Below, piece by piece: positions 19,976 to 30,639 of a DNA stretch of 64,000 nucleotides. A program made the position numbers and the translations under genes. Every line of letters starts with the position of its first letter. The stretch's first letter is position 1. The notes beneath the pieces are model-generated. The model worked only from the letters and a program-made list of their open reading frames with translations, was not told where the DNA came from and searched no databases. The DNA comes from Strigamia acuminata (taxonomy: Eukaryota; Arthropoda; Chilopoda; Geophilomorpha; Linotaeniidae), in NCBI GenBank assembly GCA_949358305.1, contig OX442318.1, forward strand, positions 5,690,501 to 5,754,500, read 5' to 3'.

Positions 19976-20372
19976 GTGTTATTTTTTTATAATGTATAAG
20001 GTATAATCAATAAAAAAAAACATGATAATAGTAAATGACACAAATTATTCTTACGTCAAGAAAGACAATGGACAAATTGAGAATAAAATAAAATTCTCGT
20101 GTTCTCTAACTTGTTCTATCATGCAATCATCGATTAATTAGTGTCCCTTTGAGGCTACAGTATTTTATCCTTAGTTGTTACGTGAATGTGACATCACCCA
20201 GTCACATGTTCCTACGTTGACGAGGGCCAAGATGGTAGCCTCCATGGTGTTATTGCTCGTAAGTTGTTAAAGTTTTGGTTCATTTATTCCTGTACTTCTA
20301 GGCACGGCCTCATCAGTGTGGGAGCTTGGCTAACCATGCTGGAGATGAGTAAATATATTTTTTAATACATTT

Positions 20373-20665
20373 TGTGACGGTTATAAAACCGTGTATACGA
20401 AGGTTCACGTCCGATGGTACTGTTCAATCGAGCGCGCGCGGTTTAAATACAGTAAACAAGAGTTATAATGATTATTATAATTAACCGAGTAAATATAAGA
20501 AATTTATTAAACCAAATAAAGTATTATTTACTAAGACATTGATTCTATTGAATCAATATAACCTTTTGCACTTATCTGTAAAGAGAACCAATTGGACTCT
20601 TCGAGACTCGTTCCTATCTTTAGATCGGACCCCCGAATCTGTAGATTCTGGTGCCCAATTGGTCG
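20373..20665 (+). mobile_element. Candidate solo/partial LTR with primer-binding-like site
   Basis: It starts TGTGACGG, has TATAAAA inside a small palindrome (ACGGTTATAAAACCGT), and about 275 bp later shows TGGTGCCCAATTGG, which resembles the TGG-starting primer-binding sites of gypsy or BEL elements. No gag-pol and no second LTR are found nearby. This is an inference from layout only. Confidence 0.3.
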
Positions 20666-20785
20666 CCCTTAATCCTATTGTTCTTAAGAACTATATAAAC
20701 TCAGGTTTACTCCGGAAATTCCCCTAATATTATTAATATTTATCTTTTATTTAGCTCAATCTGAACGAGTGCTTAGATCTCGATG

Positions 20786-20844
20786 AATGCGAAGGAACGA
20801 TTCTTCGCATTGAACGTTATTGCCATGTGGCCAAATTTGGCCAC
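20786..20844. repeat. 9-bp hairpin next to an 18-bp perfect palindrome
   Basis: AATGCGAAG at 20786-20794 pairs with CTTCGCATT at 20803-20811. Sixteen bases later GTGGCCAAATTTGGCCAC (20827-20844) is its own reverse complement. Both fall in the non-genic spacer between cassettes. Confidence 0.75.
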
Positions 20845-21862
20845 GTACGATGATTGTGACAATGCCGCGAAGCCAGCCCTATCCCTTGGCTCGCCCGGAT
20901 CCTCAACAAGACTTTGCCGCCCGTTTACCAGTGTCCAGAACCGAGAACCCAGTGTCTCCTTTGTAATAAACATATTCATGTTCCATGTAAACCGTAAGTT
21001 TGTATTATTCAGTTATTTATTCACTTTGTGCACAGTTCGTAGCTTATCTCACGTAGGTTAGGTTTATCTTTTACGCTTATTACTTCAGCCAAAAGTAGAA
21101 TCGTCACAATTTATCTGAAATGGAAATGCATTTAATTAATTTTCTAGTATGCAACACCATTAAAATCAACGATAATATTAACATTTTTACAATTAGATGT
21201 ACACACTTCTTCTGTATTTTAAAATATCGGATGCTAGTTTGCATTTTATACTTTAAATTTGTGTGTACTCCCTTTTTTAACTGCAATTATCTTTTACAAA
21301 TTTACAGCTGCTCCAATGGCCATTGCAGGTTACAAGTCAGAAAATCGGTATTGGCAATATTGTCAAATTCGGATATTTGTCAGTTTCCAGTAAATGTCAT
21401 CACTTAACTGTATTTTTTTGGTATAAATTTGTTTCCTCTATATTGGATTCTAAACCCATTATGGTCATGTGATGTTAATTGATCATGTAGCTGCAAGATT
21501 GCTTCTCGTTGGCTGAAAGTAAGCCGTCTCTACTTCACTTTGTTCCTGCTGTTATACACTGTATACTCTGTCTGACCTTAAGAATAGAGAAAACTCCCAT
21601 TGGTCGAGGCCTTTTCACTGGTGTAGGGATACCAAAAAGTAGAACAATACACCAGGTTTTAATAAAACATCAGGTTTTAGTAACAACACAAGAATTACAG
21701 GAGTTGTTTGACGACATTTGCTGACCATGGCCTTGCATGAGCGTATGCACTTGAGAGAAAGAGAAAAAATCAATAAAACATTGACTCCCTCTCTAACACA
21801 GCAGGATGATGTGCTATACTAGTATACCTTCATACAATAACTACTGACGTTATATACTACCA

Positions 21863-22341
21863 CTCTTGATGTAATTAACTTCAAATTCACACAAAGTATA
21901 TGTTATTACACTTTTTATGTCATCCATCATAGTCAAGAGAGATTTTGATTAGACAGCAAATTTTTGTTGCCAAAATCAATTAGCTATGACTTACAATGTG
22001 TATAAATTATAAAACACGTGCGATGAATTACCCCAAAGTGGTATTTAATAACTATTTTAGATCACACGAAAAAAAAAATACAAAAATAACTTTCAGAGAA
22101 CTGCTCAATTGATTGTATAAATGTTTAAGTAGGAGCCATAAACATCTTGTGTTAGCAAAAAATTTTATTTAACATCAATACAAATTGACATATTGTACAC
22201 AAAAAATGACAAGTTAAAGTTTTATCAGATGCAATAGTTACCCATAACAACAATAATAGCCAATAATTTCCTGCACACACACTTCCACTCAACTTTCTGA
22301 AGTCAGTCCAAAAACAAGTCTTCGAGAGAGACCCGGCCCAA
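21863..22341 (+). promoter_or_regulatory. Module A, copy 4 (upstream of Gr-7)
   Basis: All blocks of module A are present from TTGATGTAATTAAC to AGTCCAAAAACAAGTC, closely matching copy 5 at 25.4 kb. A short deletion removes the CCATCAGCCACAGG piece seen in copy 5. It ends at the Gr-7 start codon and opens cassette 2. Confidence 0.6.
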
Positions 22342-24229
22342 ATGCTGAAGCAACACAATTTCAGCCAATTGGAGCAAGCCTGGAACACCAAACCAGTTAA
22401 TGTGTACAATCAAAGACTAAAATACATTTGGAAGTATGCATTTGGTATATTTGGCATAGATGTTTACAAAGGCAATGTGTCAGGGGTCAAAAAACTCCTC
22501 CTGCTGATACTGGCATTGATCCAGGTGATTGTTATCCACCACCTACTTCTTTCCATCATACATACTTTTGCCTTTGGACTACCGATTGTCCAGCTTACCT
22601 ACTACACCACTCTCTCTGTAGGAACTCTCTCTTCTGTGGGTAGTTTGTGGATGTTGTACAGAAAGAGAATTGCTGTGGCTAATTTGCTTAACAACACTAT
22701 TGACCAATGGAATGATGTACCCGCAGCCACAAGGAAAGTGTGGCTGGCCACTCTGGTCACATGTCTTGGTTTATTTTCAATGTCCATTGGGGAGACTGTG
22801 GCTACAGTGCTTGATTTCATTACTCAAAAATCCAAAGTTATGCAGATATACGCTGCTATATTTTTCTTCGGAGTTAGGCCGGCCGAAGAACATTTGTATA
22901 TTGTAAGGGCAGTAATTTCTTTGGAATTCATGATGGTACTGCTTGTTTGTGGACAATTTGTCAATATTTCTGTCTGTCTCTTCACTCATTTGTGCCACGT
23001 TTGTTACTTTCGCTTTAACCGGTTGAATAAGAGAGTTGATCGGCTTTTAACTGATGGGAAGCAATTGACTAGTTATGAGTTGGACCAATATCGCCAGCAA
23101 CATCAACATGCATGTGAAGTGGTCAATGAAATGAGTAAACTTTGGTCGCCATTGATTGTGTTTTGGCTCATGGGATTCATCCTGAGTCTGCTCTTTGATC
23201 TGCGGGCTTTGACAAAGTCGAATTCGATGTTGTTTCTCATTGGATATGCATTTGACGTTATAAAACAATTGTGGATGTTGATTGGATTATTTAAAATGGC
23301 GGCACTAGTTCATACGGAGGTAAAATACTGATAAATCAAACAAAAGATGATAAATTGTAGAATATTTTTATTTTTAGGCTCATCAGTTGGGCGAAAGGAT
23401 TGTTACATTGACTTTACGACAACCAGTTTTGGAATTTAATCGTGCAGATAGAGTATTACTCATAATTCAGGTCCACAAATGTTTTTTAAAAGAATTCAAG
23501 GTTTGTTTTATTTTGGTTTTGCAGATGACTTATTACGTCAACTATTTACTTCTAAACCAGCGCCTTAACTCTACTCGTGTAGGAATAACAGTTTCTGGAT
23601 TATTTCTACTTAGTGTCTCAAGTTTTCTTGCCGTAAGTTTACAGATAGCATCAGAGCCGCCGAAAGACAAAATGACACCACAAGCAAATAATTTATTTTT
23701 TACCTAAAAACCTGAAATAATAAAAGAGTACTTGTGAGTTCCAGTGACGCCCCCAAAATGCCGCCCCTTGCATTTGCATGTGTTCCTAAAGCTAGGTTCA
23801 CACTTGTGTTCATACACGCAAGGAAAAATTAGTCAAAAGCAAACTAGTATCAGAAACAAGTTCCAGAATCCAAAAATAGTGGCTTGTTTGCATGTGGCTG
23901 TCTCATGGGTGACACCCGGGGCGGATATCGATGGTGTCACCCTCGAAAACAGTTAAAATCAACATTTTTTTTCAATCCCGGCCTGGTGTCATCCCTATAC
24001 GGATATCACCCCTTTCCGGGTGACACCCGGGCGGCCCGCCCTTCCCGCCTAAATCCTCCTTCTGTGCGTAACAGCGGCCCTATATAGTATCGTAAGTTCG
24101 GTACGAAAACACCAAAATGTGCTTCATTTCATTCCAACTGCAGAGGTAAACTCAGGCTAATTCTTTAATTGTTTTTAGATGACAGGAACAGTGCTGACAT
24201 ACATGATTATTCTTTACCAAAGCACCTAA
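22342..24229 (+). CDS. Gr-7: Gr-type chemoreceptor, subfamily II
   Basis: Exons are 22342-23319, 23378-23452, 23525-23632 and 24179-24229 (403 residues), all phase 0. It is very close to Gr-8 over the whole of exon 1 (both begin MLKQHNFSQLEQAWNTKP). Exon 2 uses the donor GTATTA. The last exon reads TYMIILYQST. Intron 3 is 546 bp, against 67 bp in Gr-6, because of an inserted repeat. The native intron ends are still recognisable (AGATAGCATCA on the left, GGTAAACTCAGGCTAATTC on the right). Every exon and splice site looks functional. Confidence 0.9.
23651..24144. mobile_element. Repeat inserted in Gr-7 intron 3
   Basis: About 490 bp replace the GCAG found here in Gr-6. Inside are two direct copies of GGGTGACACCCGGG (about 23907 and 24019) and partial inverted matches (GGTGTCACCC, GGATATC). 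The right end (CTAAATCCTCCTT, then ACCAAAATGTGCT) is also present in Gr-8 intron 3, so the insertion predates the Gr-7/Gr-8 duplication. No protein-coding capacity is seen; it is a non-autonomous element of unknown family. Confidence 0.6.
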
Positions 24230-24563
24230 TTAAAATTTCTCCAACATAGTGTTTGTGTATTCATCGGCGCCAAGTAAGTATAGTTAACTACACTTACGTG
24301 AGCAATAATCATCAATAATTGATGTTCTTTAAAGATCATCTTGCAAAGTCATTACCAAAACAAACATAGATGGTTTCCTACAGTAAATCAATCAACCTGT
24401 TGTCGGCAACGATAGTATCAACGAATAATTTATGTGTACCGTATTTTCATTAAACCGACGTTGCATTTTCCTAATCTCTCTCTTAAATCATTTAAGACCA
24501 TAAATTTCCCACTACACTCAGCAGTCACCACACTGCAATCAACCCAAGAGGCCAGAAACACAA
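24230..24563 (+). promoter_or_regulatory. Gr-7 3' flank and module B, copy 3
   Basis: The same 3' flank as after Gr-6 (GAGCAATAATCATCAATAAT, GATGTTCTTTAAAGATC) is followed by module B from about 24400 to the ATG of pseudogene 2. It includes the GTATTTTCATTAAACCGACG piece that is missing from copy 2. Confidence 0.55.
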
Positions 24564-24957
24564 ATGTTGTACAGACAAACGTTGAAAGCATTCTGGAAGT
24601 CTTTATTTAATGTTTTTGGCTTAGATATCTCCAGCAGCAATGTAAATGGATGGAAAAGATTTACCATGGTAGCACTGGCATTGGTCCAGCTGAGTTTCTT
24701 CGCTGCTCTCCTGGCCAGCACCATCTCTTCAGTGATTAACATACTGGCAGTCTACCAGAAGAGATTTGAAATAGGTGAACTACTTAGCAATGCCACCAGC
24801 TAGTAGAAGAAGAAACCCTCGCACTCCAAGACAGTCTGGCTGCACTGTGCAGTCACTTTTGCTGGTTTATTGGTGCTGTGCTTTGTGGAAGCGTTGTGCT
24901 CATCGCTTGATGTCATCATGCAAGACAACAACTGGAAAGAATTGAGTACCTGTACTG
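24564..24957 (+). pseudogene. Gr pseudogene 2, subfamily III
   Basis: It opens like Gr-9 (TLKAFWKSLFNVFGLD). About 23 codons covering most of TM1 and the following loop are deleted between two CCAG sequences, leaving the frame intact. A TAG stop follows SNATS, where Gr-9 has SNATDQ. Homology continues to about 24957 (HSKTVWL and ALCSSLDVI region) and then stops. No exons 2-4 are found. It shares with pseudogene 1 the diverged bases AACTGGAAAGAA, absent from Gr-9, which indicates a common history. Confidence 0.85.
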
Positions 24958-25372
24958 GTACTGCTGAAGAAATTCAAAAAGTACATCAAAATCTCAAATT
25001 CAGAAATGAGTAGTGTAAGCTAACTTGACGAATTGAGACAAAAATTGATTAAAATCGAAAATACCTCGAGAACGAAAGCTCGGATCGTTAACAACTAAAC
25101 ACCAAATGAAAGAGCTGAAAAAACTGCACCAGAAACGTTAGTTAAACAACACTGCCCGCAACTAATGATTAATATACGGTATATTTAATTGATTAATGTA
25201 TTCGGTACATTTTTTGAGACACCCTTCGTAACTCCCCTTGTATTGTTGGGCCGGTTTTATTTGGGCCACCCGGTATATGTAAACATTTGTTAATATATAT
25301 ATTAAAACAATATTACGGGAGTTTAAATAACATAAAACGTTTTATATAACAACCACTAACGTTATATACTAC
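24958..25372. other. Spacer with transposon-like 3' end
   Basis: No gene is seen. It contains GAGACACCCTTCGTAACTCC and GGGCCACCCGGTATATGTAA (about 25217-25280), strings of a kind often found at ends of arthropod transposons, plus an ATATAT run. The family is unknown. The segment replaces the 3' half of pseudogene 2. Confidence 0.3.
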
Positions 25373-25863
25373 CACTGTTGATGTAATTAACTTGAAGTTC
25401 ACACAAAGTATATGTTGTTACACATTTTATGTCATCCATCATAGTCAAATCCATCAGCCACAGGAAGATAGATTTTGATCAGACAACAAATTTTTATTGC
25501 CAAAATCAATTAGCTATTACTTACAATGCGTATAAAACACGTGTGATGAATTACCCCAAAGTGGTATTTAATAACTCTTTTGGATCACATGAAAAAAAAG
25601 TACAAAAATAACTTTCAGAGAAATGCTCAATTGATTGTATAAATGTTTAAGTAGGATACATAAAGATCATGTGTTAACAAAATATTTTATTTAACATCAA
25701 TACAAATTGACATATTGTACAAATATTGACAAGTGACCATTCCATCAGATGCAATAGTTACCCATAACAACAATAATAGCCAATAATTTCCTGCACACAC
25801 ACACTTCCACTCAACTTTCTGAAGTCAGTCCAAAAACAAGTATTCTAGAGTGACTCGGCCCAA
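25373..25863 (+). promoter_or_regulatory. Module A, copy 5 (upstream of Gr-8)
   Basis: The most complete copy, from GTTGATGTAATTAAC to the Gr-8 ATG. It includes ATCCATCAGCCACAGG, AAACACGTGTGATGAATTAC, CCAAAGTGGTATTTAATAAC, AACTTTCAGAGAAATGCTC, GTTACCCATAACAACAATAA and CAACTTTCTGAAGTCAGTCC. It opens cassette 3. Confidence 0.6.
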
Positions 25864-27936
25864 ATGCTGAAGCAACACAATTTCAGCCAATTGGAGCAAG
25901 CCTGGAACACCAAACCAGTTAATGTGTACAATCAAAGACTTAAATTTATTTGGCAGTATGCATTTGGCATATTTGGCATAGATGTATACAAAGGCTGTGC
26001 TTCAGGGGTCAAAAAACTCCTCCTGTTGGTAATGGCATTGATCCAGGTGATTGTTATCCTCCACCTGCTTCTTTCCATCATATATACTTTTGCCTCTGGA
26101 CTACCGATTGTCCAGCTTACCTACTATACACCTCTCTCTGTAGGAACTCTCTCTTCTGTGGGTAGTTTGTGGATGTTGTACAGAAAGAGAATTGCTGTGG
26201 CTAATTTGCTTACCAACACCATTGACCAATGGAATGACGTGCCCGCAGCCACAAGGAAAGTGTGGCTGGCCACTCTGATCACATGTCTTGGTTTATTTTC
26301 AATCTCCATTGGGGAAACTGTGATTACACTGCTTGATTTCGTTACTCAAAAATCCGAAGTTATCGAGAGATACGCCGCTGTATATTACTTCGGAGTTAGG
26401 CCGGCCGAAGAACATTTGTATATTGTAAGGGCAGTAATTTCTTTGGAATTCATCATGGTACTGCTTGTTTGTGGACAATTTGTCAATATTTCTGTCTGTC
26501 TCTTCACTCATTTGTGCCACGTTTGTTACTTTCGCTTTAACCGGTTGAATAAGAGAGTTGATCGGCTTATAACTGATGGGAAGCAATTGACCAGTTATGA
26601 GTTGGACCAATATCGCCAGCAACATCAACATGCGTGTGAAGTGGTCAATGAAATGAGTAAACTTTGGTCGCCATTGATTGTGTTTTGGCTCATGGGATTC
26701 ATCCTGAGTCTGCTCTTTGATCTGAGGGCTTTGTCGAAGTCAAATTCGATGTTGTTTCTCATGGGATATTCATTTGACGTTTTAAAACAATTGTGGTTGT
26801 TGATTGGATTATTTAAAATGGCAGCACTAGTTCATACTGAAGTAAAATACTGATAAATCAAACAAAATATGATAAATTGTACAATATTTTTATTTTCAGG
26901 CTCATCAGTTGGGAGAAAGGATTGTTACATTAACTTTACGACAACCAGTTTTGGAATTTAATCGTGCAGATAGTGTATTAAGTTACTCATAATTCGGGTT
27001 CATTAATAAATTATAAATGAATTCAGAGTTTGTTTCATTTTGGTTTTGCAGATGACTTATTCCGTCAACTATCTACTTCTAAACCTGCGCCTTAACTCTA
27101 CACGTGTGGGAATAACGGTATCTGGATTATTTCTACTAAGTGCCTCAAGTTTTCTTGCCGTAAGTTTAAAGATAGCATCAGTATCTTTGTGGTGGCAGAA
27201 TTCTTGGGCGGCACATTCCTCCGGGCGGCAGATTCCTCCAGGCTGCAGATTCTTCCGGGTGGCAGATTCCTCCGGGCGGCAGATTCCCCCAGGCGACAGA
27301 TTCTTCCAGGCAGCAGATTCTCCCGGGCGGCAGATTCCTCCGGGCGGCAGATTCTTCCAGGCAGCAGATTCCCCCAGGCGGCAGATTCCCGCAAGCGGCA
27401 GATTCCCCCGGGCGGCAGATTCCTCCGGGTGGCAGATTCCCCCGGGCGGCAGATTCCCCCAAGCGACAGATTCTTCCAGGCAGCAGATTCCCCCGGGCGG
27501 CAGATTCCCGCAAGCGGCAGATTTCCCCGGGCGGCAGATTCCTCCGGGTGGCAGATTCCCCCGGGTGGCAGATTCCCCCGGGCGGCAGATTCCTCCGGGC
27601 GGCAGATTCTTCCGGGCGGCAGATTCCTCCGGGCGGCAGATTTCTTCGGGCGGCAGATTCCTCCGGGCGGCAGATTCCTCCGGGCGGCAGATTTCTCAAA
27701 GCAGCAGAGCCAGCCTACCTCTGCTGCTTCGAGAGTGCCTAGGGGCGATAAGTGTCTAAATCCTCCTTAACTCCATATGTGCGCAATGGCGACCCCTAGA
27801 TAGGATAGTTTGGCACGAAAAAACCAAAATGTGCTACATTTCTACTGGAAAGGTAAACTCAGGCTAATTCTTTAATTCTTTATAGATGACAGGAACAGTG
27901 CTGACATACATTATTGTTCTTTACCAAAGCACCTAA
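25864..27936 (+). CDS. Gr-8: Gr-type chemoreceptor, subfamily II
   Basis: Exons are 25864-26841, 26900-26974, 27052-27159 and 27886-27936 (403 residues), all phase 0. Exon 1 ends in GAA rather than the GAG of its relatives, before GTAAAATAC. Exon 2 ends AGT before GTATTA. The last exon reads TYIIVLYQST. The difference from Gr-7 is a few percent by eye, so the duplication is young. Intron 3 (726 bp) holds a 17-bp minisatellite inside the same inserted repeat as in Gr-7. Nothing disabling is seen. Confidence 0.9.
27190..27705. repeat. 17-bp GC-rich minisatellite in Gr-8 intron 3
   Basis: About 30 copies of a unit like GGCAGATTCCTCCGGGC, with variants (CCCCCGGGC, TTCCAGGCA). 17 is not a multiple of 3 and the unit lacks stops, so long ORFs appear in several frames on both strands. 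They repeat every 17 residues and are artefacts of the array. It is strikingly GC-rich in an AT-rich region and absent from the matching Gr-7 intron. Confidence 0.92.
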
Positions 27937-28244
27937 TTAAAGTTTTTCCAACGTAATTATGTGTATTCATCTGCACCAAGTAAGTATAGTTAACTACAAC
28001 TTACATGTGCAATAATCATAAATAATTGATGCCCTTTAAAGATCCCCTGCACAAGTCATTATCAAAACAAACATGGATAGTTTCCGGCAACGATAGCATC
28101 AACGAATAATTTATGTGTAACGAAATTCCATTAAACTGTCGTCGCATTTTCCTAATCTCTCTCTTTAATCACCAAAGACCATAAATTCCCCACTTCACTC
28201 AGCAGTCAGTAGATTGCAATCAACCCAAGAGGCCAGAAACACAA
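27937..28244 (+). promoter_or_regulatory. Gr-8 3' flank and module B, copy 4 (upstream of Gr-9)
   Basis: The 3' flank shared with Gr-6 and Gr-7 is followed by module B from about 28083 (GGCAACGATAGCATCAACG, GTCGCATTTTCCTAATC, CCACTTCACTCAGCAGTC, CAACCCAAGAGGCCAGAAAC) and ends at the Gr-9 start codon. It is the only module B copy in front of an intact gene. Confidence 0.55.
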
Positions 28245-30191
28245 ATGCTGAACACATTCAAGCACAGCCACTTGGAAGAACAAAAGCCAAATGGAGCCAA
28301 TCTGTACACACAAAAGTTGAAAACATTCTGGAAGACTGTATTTAATGTTTTTGGCCTAGATGTCTACAGCGGAAATGTAAATGGCTGGAAAAGAGTCACC
28401 ATGGTAGCACTGGCATCGGTCCAGGTGATTATATTCATTCACCAATTGGTTTCCATGTCCTACAACTTTGCGTTTTCATCCTCCATCACCCAGCTGAGTT
28501 TCTATGCCGCTCTCCTGGTCAGCACCATGTCTTCAGTCATTAATCTACTGGCACTCTACCGGAAGAGATTTGAAATAGCTGAACTGCTTAGCAACGCCAC
28601 CGACCAGTTGAATAAGAAGCCCCAACACGCCAAGACAGTCTGGTTGTACTCTACAGTCACTTTTGCTGGTGTATTGGCATTGTGCTTTGTGGAAGCGTTG
28701 TGTTCATCCGTTGATGTCATCACGCAAGACAACAACGTTACGTATGTTTACGCCGGCGTGTATTTCTTCGGAATCCGACCAGCGGAGAACCATCTGAACT
28801 TTGCCAGAGGAGTAATTGTATTGGAATTTGTCATCGTGTTCATGGTTTCAGCAGAGTTTGTCAATATTTCGGTCTGCTTCTGCGCCCATCTGTGTCATAT
28901 GATCTACTTTCGATTTCGCCGGTTGAATTCGAAACTAGAAAATCTTCTGCGCAGCGGGAAGCAGTTGACTCGCTCCGATTTGTTCCAATACCGAAAGCAA
29001 CACCAACAAGCTTGCGAAGTGGTTGAAGAATTGAGTGACCTCTGGTCGCCGTTACTTGTGTTTTGGATTCTTGGATTCATTCTGTACCTTTGTTTTGATC
29101 TGAGAGCTTTGTGGATCAAAGGAAACACAACACTATTTACAATTGCATATATGGCTGATATAATAAGACTGCTGTGGCTGATGATTACTTTGTTTAAAAT
29201 GGCAACACTTGTCAATACTGAGGTACAACCTACAGATAAGGGGCCGTCCATAAATTACGTAACATACCAAGGGGGGGGAGGGGGTTTCAAATTTAATTAC
29301 GTTCCATCTAAAAAAAATTAATTTTAAAATTATTTTTTATATGATTTTTGGAATATTTGGGGGGGGGGGATTTCAGTTTTGTTACGTAATTAGAGGGTGG
29401 GGGTGTTCGGAAATTTGTTACGACCATGTTACAGAGAGGGGGAGGGGGTCTAAAAATCCAAAATTTTGCGTTACGTAATTTATGGACGGCCTTTAACACA
29501 TGACTACATGAGGCAAGAAAGTGGATGGATTTTCACCATGCTTTCTCTCCAGGCTCATAAATTAGGTGAAAAATTGGTGACTTTATCAGTATCACAACCA
29601 GCCAATGAATTTACTCATGCAGATCAGGTATGTAAAAACATGTCCATGATTTCAGGGGCCTCCTGCATTAATTCAGCCTTTCTTTTGATTGTACAGATGA
29701 ATTTTTATGTCAACTATTTGCTTCTAAATGATCGTCTTATCAATACACGCGTTGGCGTAAATGCATCCGGATTATTTCTGCTTAACGCTTCCAGTTTCCT
29801 CAGTGTAAGTTTATGGTCATAGGGCAGGCTATCCCAGATTTCTAGGAGCAGTGCTGGACTGGCCCTTCGGGCTACTGGGAATTTTCCAGTGGCCCGGTGG
29901 CCCGTCTCTGGCCCATCCTAGCCTGTCCCTGTGGCCCGACCCATCCACATTTCGCGGTACTAAATTTGTACTCAGTCCAGCCCTGACTAGGGGCCCCATT
30001 CCAGTTGGTCAATGTTAAAAGAAAGAATGAGATGAAATGAAAGTTAAGGGAAGTCTGGTTTAATCTTATTCGTATAAATTTGGCGAGCATCCACTGTGTA
30101 TGATGTTGCTTGAAATTGATTTCTTTTATTGTTTATTTAGATGGCAGGAACAGTAATGACATATATTATCGTACTTTACCAATCTACTTAA
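28245..30191 (+). CDS. Gr-9: Gr-type chemoreceptor, subfamily III (only intact member)
   Basis: Exons are 28245-29222, 29553-29627, 29697-29804 and 30141-30191 (403 residues), all phase 0. Subfamily III marks are VFNVFGLDVYSGNVNGWKR near residue 37 and LYRKRFEIAELLSNATDQL. The last exon reads TYIIVLYQST. Intron 1 (330 bp) contains a 250-bp MITE and intron 3 (336 bp) a 137-bp MITE. Both leave the splice sites intact. The first-exon donor is GTACAA. Two nearby relatives are pseudogenes, so this may be the last working copy of its type here. Confidence 0.9.
29242..29491. mobile_element. MITE in Gr-9 intron 1
   Basis: Terminal inverted repeats GGCCGTCCATAAATTACGTA and its complement bound 250 bp, with long G runs inside. 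A related element lies at 41719-42070. The layout (long inverted ends, no ORF) is that of a non-autonomous DNA transposon; the superfamily is not certain and no clear target duplication is seen. Confidence 0.75.
29849..29985. mobile_element. Short hAT-like MITE in Gr-9 intron 3
   Basis: 137 bp with ends CAGTGCTGGACTG and CAGTCCAGCCCTG (inverted, one or two mismatches). The flanks TCTAGGAG and ACTAGGGG agree at 6 of 8 positions, as expected for an aged 8-bp hAT target duplication. GC-rich interior, no ORF. Confidence 0.6.
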
Positions 30192-30488
30192 GATGTTTCA
30201 CTGTTCACAATCAAATCAATTGTATACGGCAACTGTAAATTGTTTATACTGTAAAAGTCAATACAAATTTGCTTCAGATGTATTTTTTGAAAAGATAACC
30301 TGTAATTTTGTTGTCATCTAGCTTTTAGTCAATAAAAATCCATCATATGAGGTTTAAATATTAAAATTTAAAGTGCACACTCTACAGAGTATATACAAAA
30401 ACAAAAATACAATAAATAACAAAAAAGATTAACCTTGGACGAGGTTTGAAACTTCAATCGTCCACATACGAAGAGTCAACATGCATTT
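30192..30488 (+). promoter_or_regulatory. Gr-9 3' flank and Gr-10 upstream region with its detached start codon
   Basis: AT-rich. The last eight bases (30481-30488, ATGCATTT after GTCAAC) are the original first codons of Gr-10, cut off from the rest by the gypsy element. CATTT at 30484-30488 is the target duplication. Module A and module B are both absent in front of Gr-10. Confidence 0.6.
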
Positions 30489-30616
30489 TGTAATATACCG
30501 AAATCACGAGGCAGTGAACTCCATGATGGTTGCAAAGTTGACAAGTTTTAATCTCGAACACAGATACATAATCTCAATACAAGAACACTAGATGGCGTTA
30601 CAATCAATATACTCCA
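30489..30616 (-). repeat. 3' LTR of the gypsy element
   Basis: 128 bp, identical by eye to 34740-34867. The outer flank is CATTT. Confidence 0.95.
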
Positions 30617-30639
30617 ACTCTTCCCCCTCAGACAAACAC

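Larger units (their letters stand above)
19976..21862. other. Long spacer between cassettes 1 and 2
   Basis: No intact gene. It contains a candidate LTR and primer-binding site (20373-20665), a hairpin and an 18-bp palindrome (20786-20844), and a segment repeated from the Gr-2 3' flank (21192-21275). Some short ORFs (20539-20727, 21509-21724) show no recognisable motif. Base composition shifts around 20200-21000 suggest inserted, degraded mobile DNA. Confidence 0.35.

Noticed and set aside
21509-21724. 71-residue ORF in the inter-cassette spacer
   Set aside because: No signal peptide, domain or neighbour support. The length is within chance expectation for this spacer.
27040-27770. Long ORFs on both strands across the minisatellite (up to 239 residues)
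   Set aside because: They are produced by a 17-bp unit with no stop codon and carry a 17-residue periodicity in every frame. The region is intron 3 of Gr-8.
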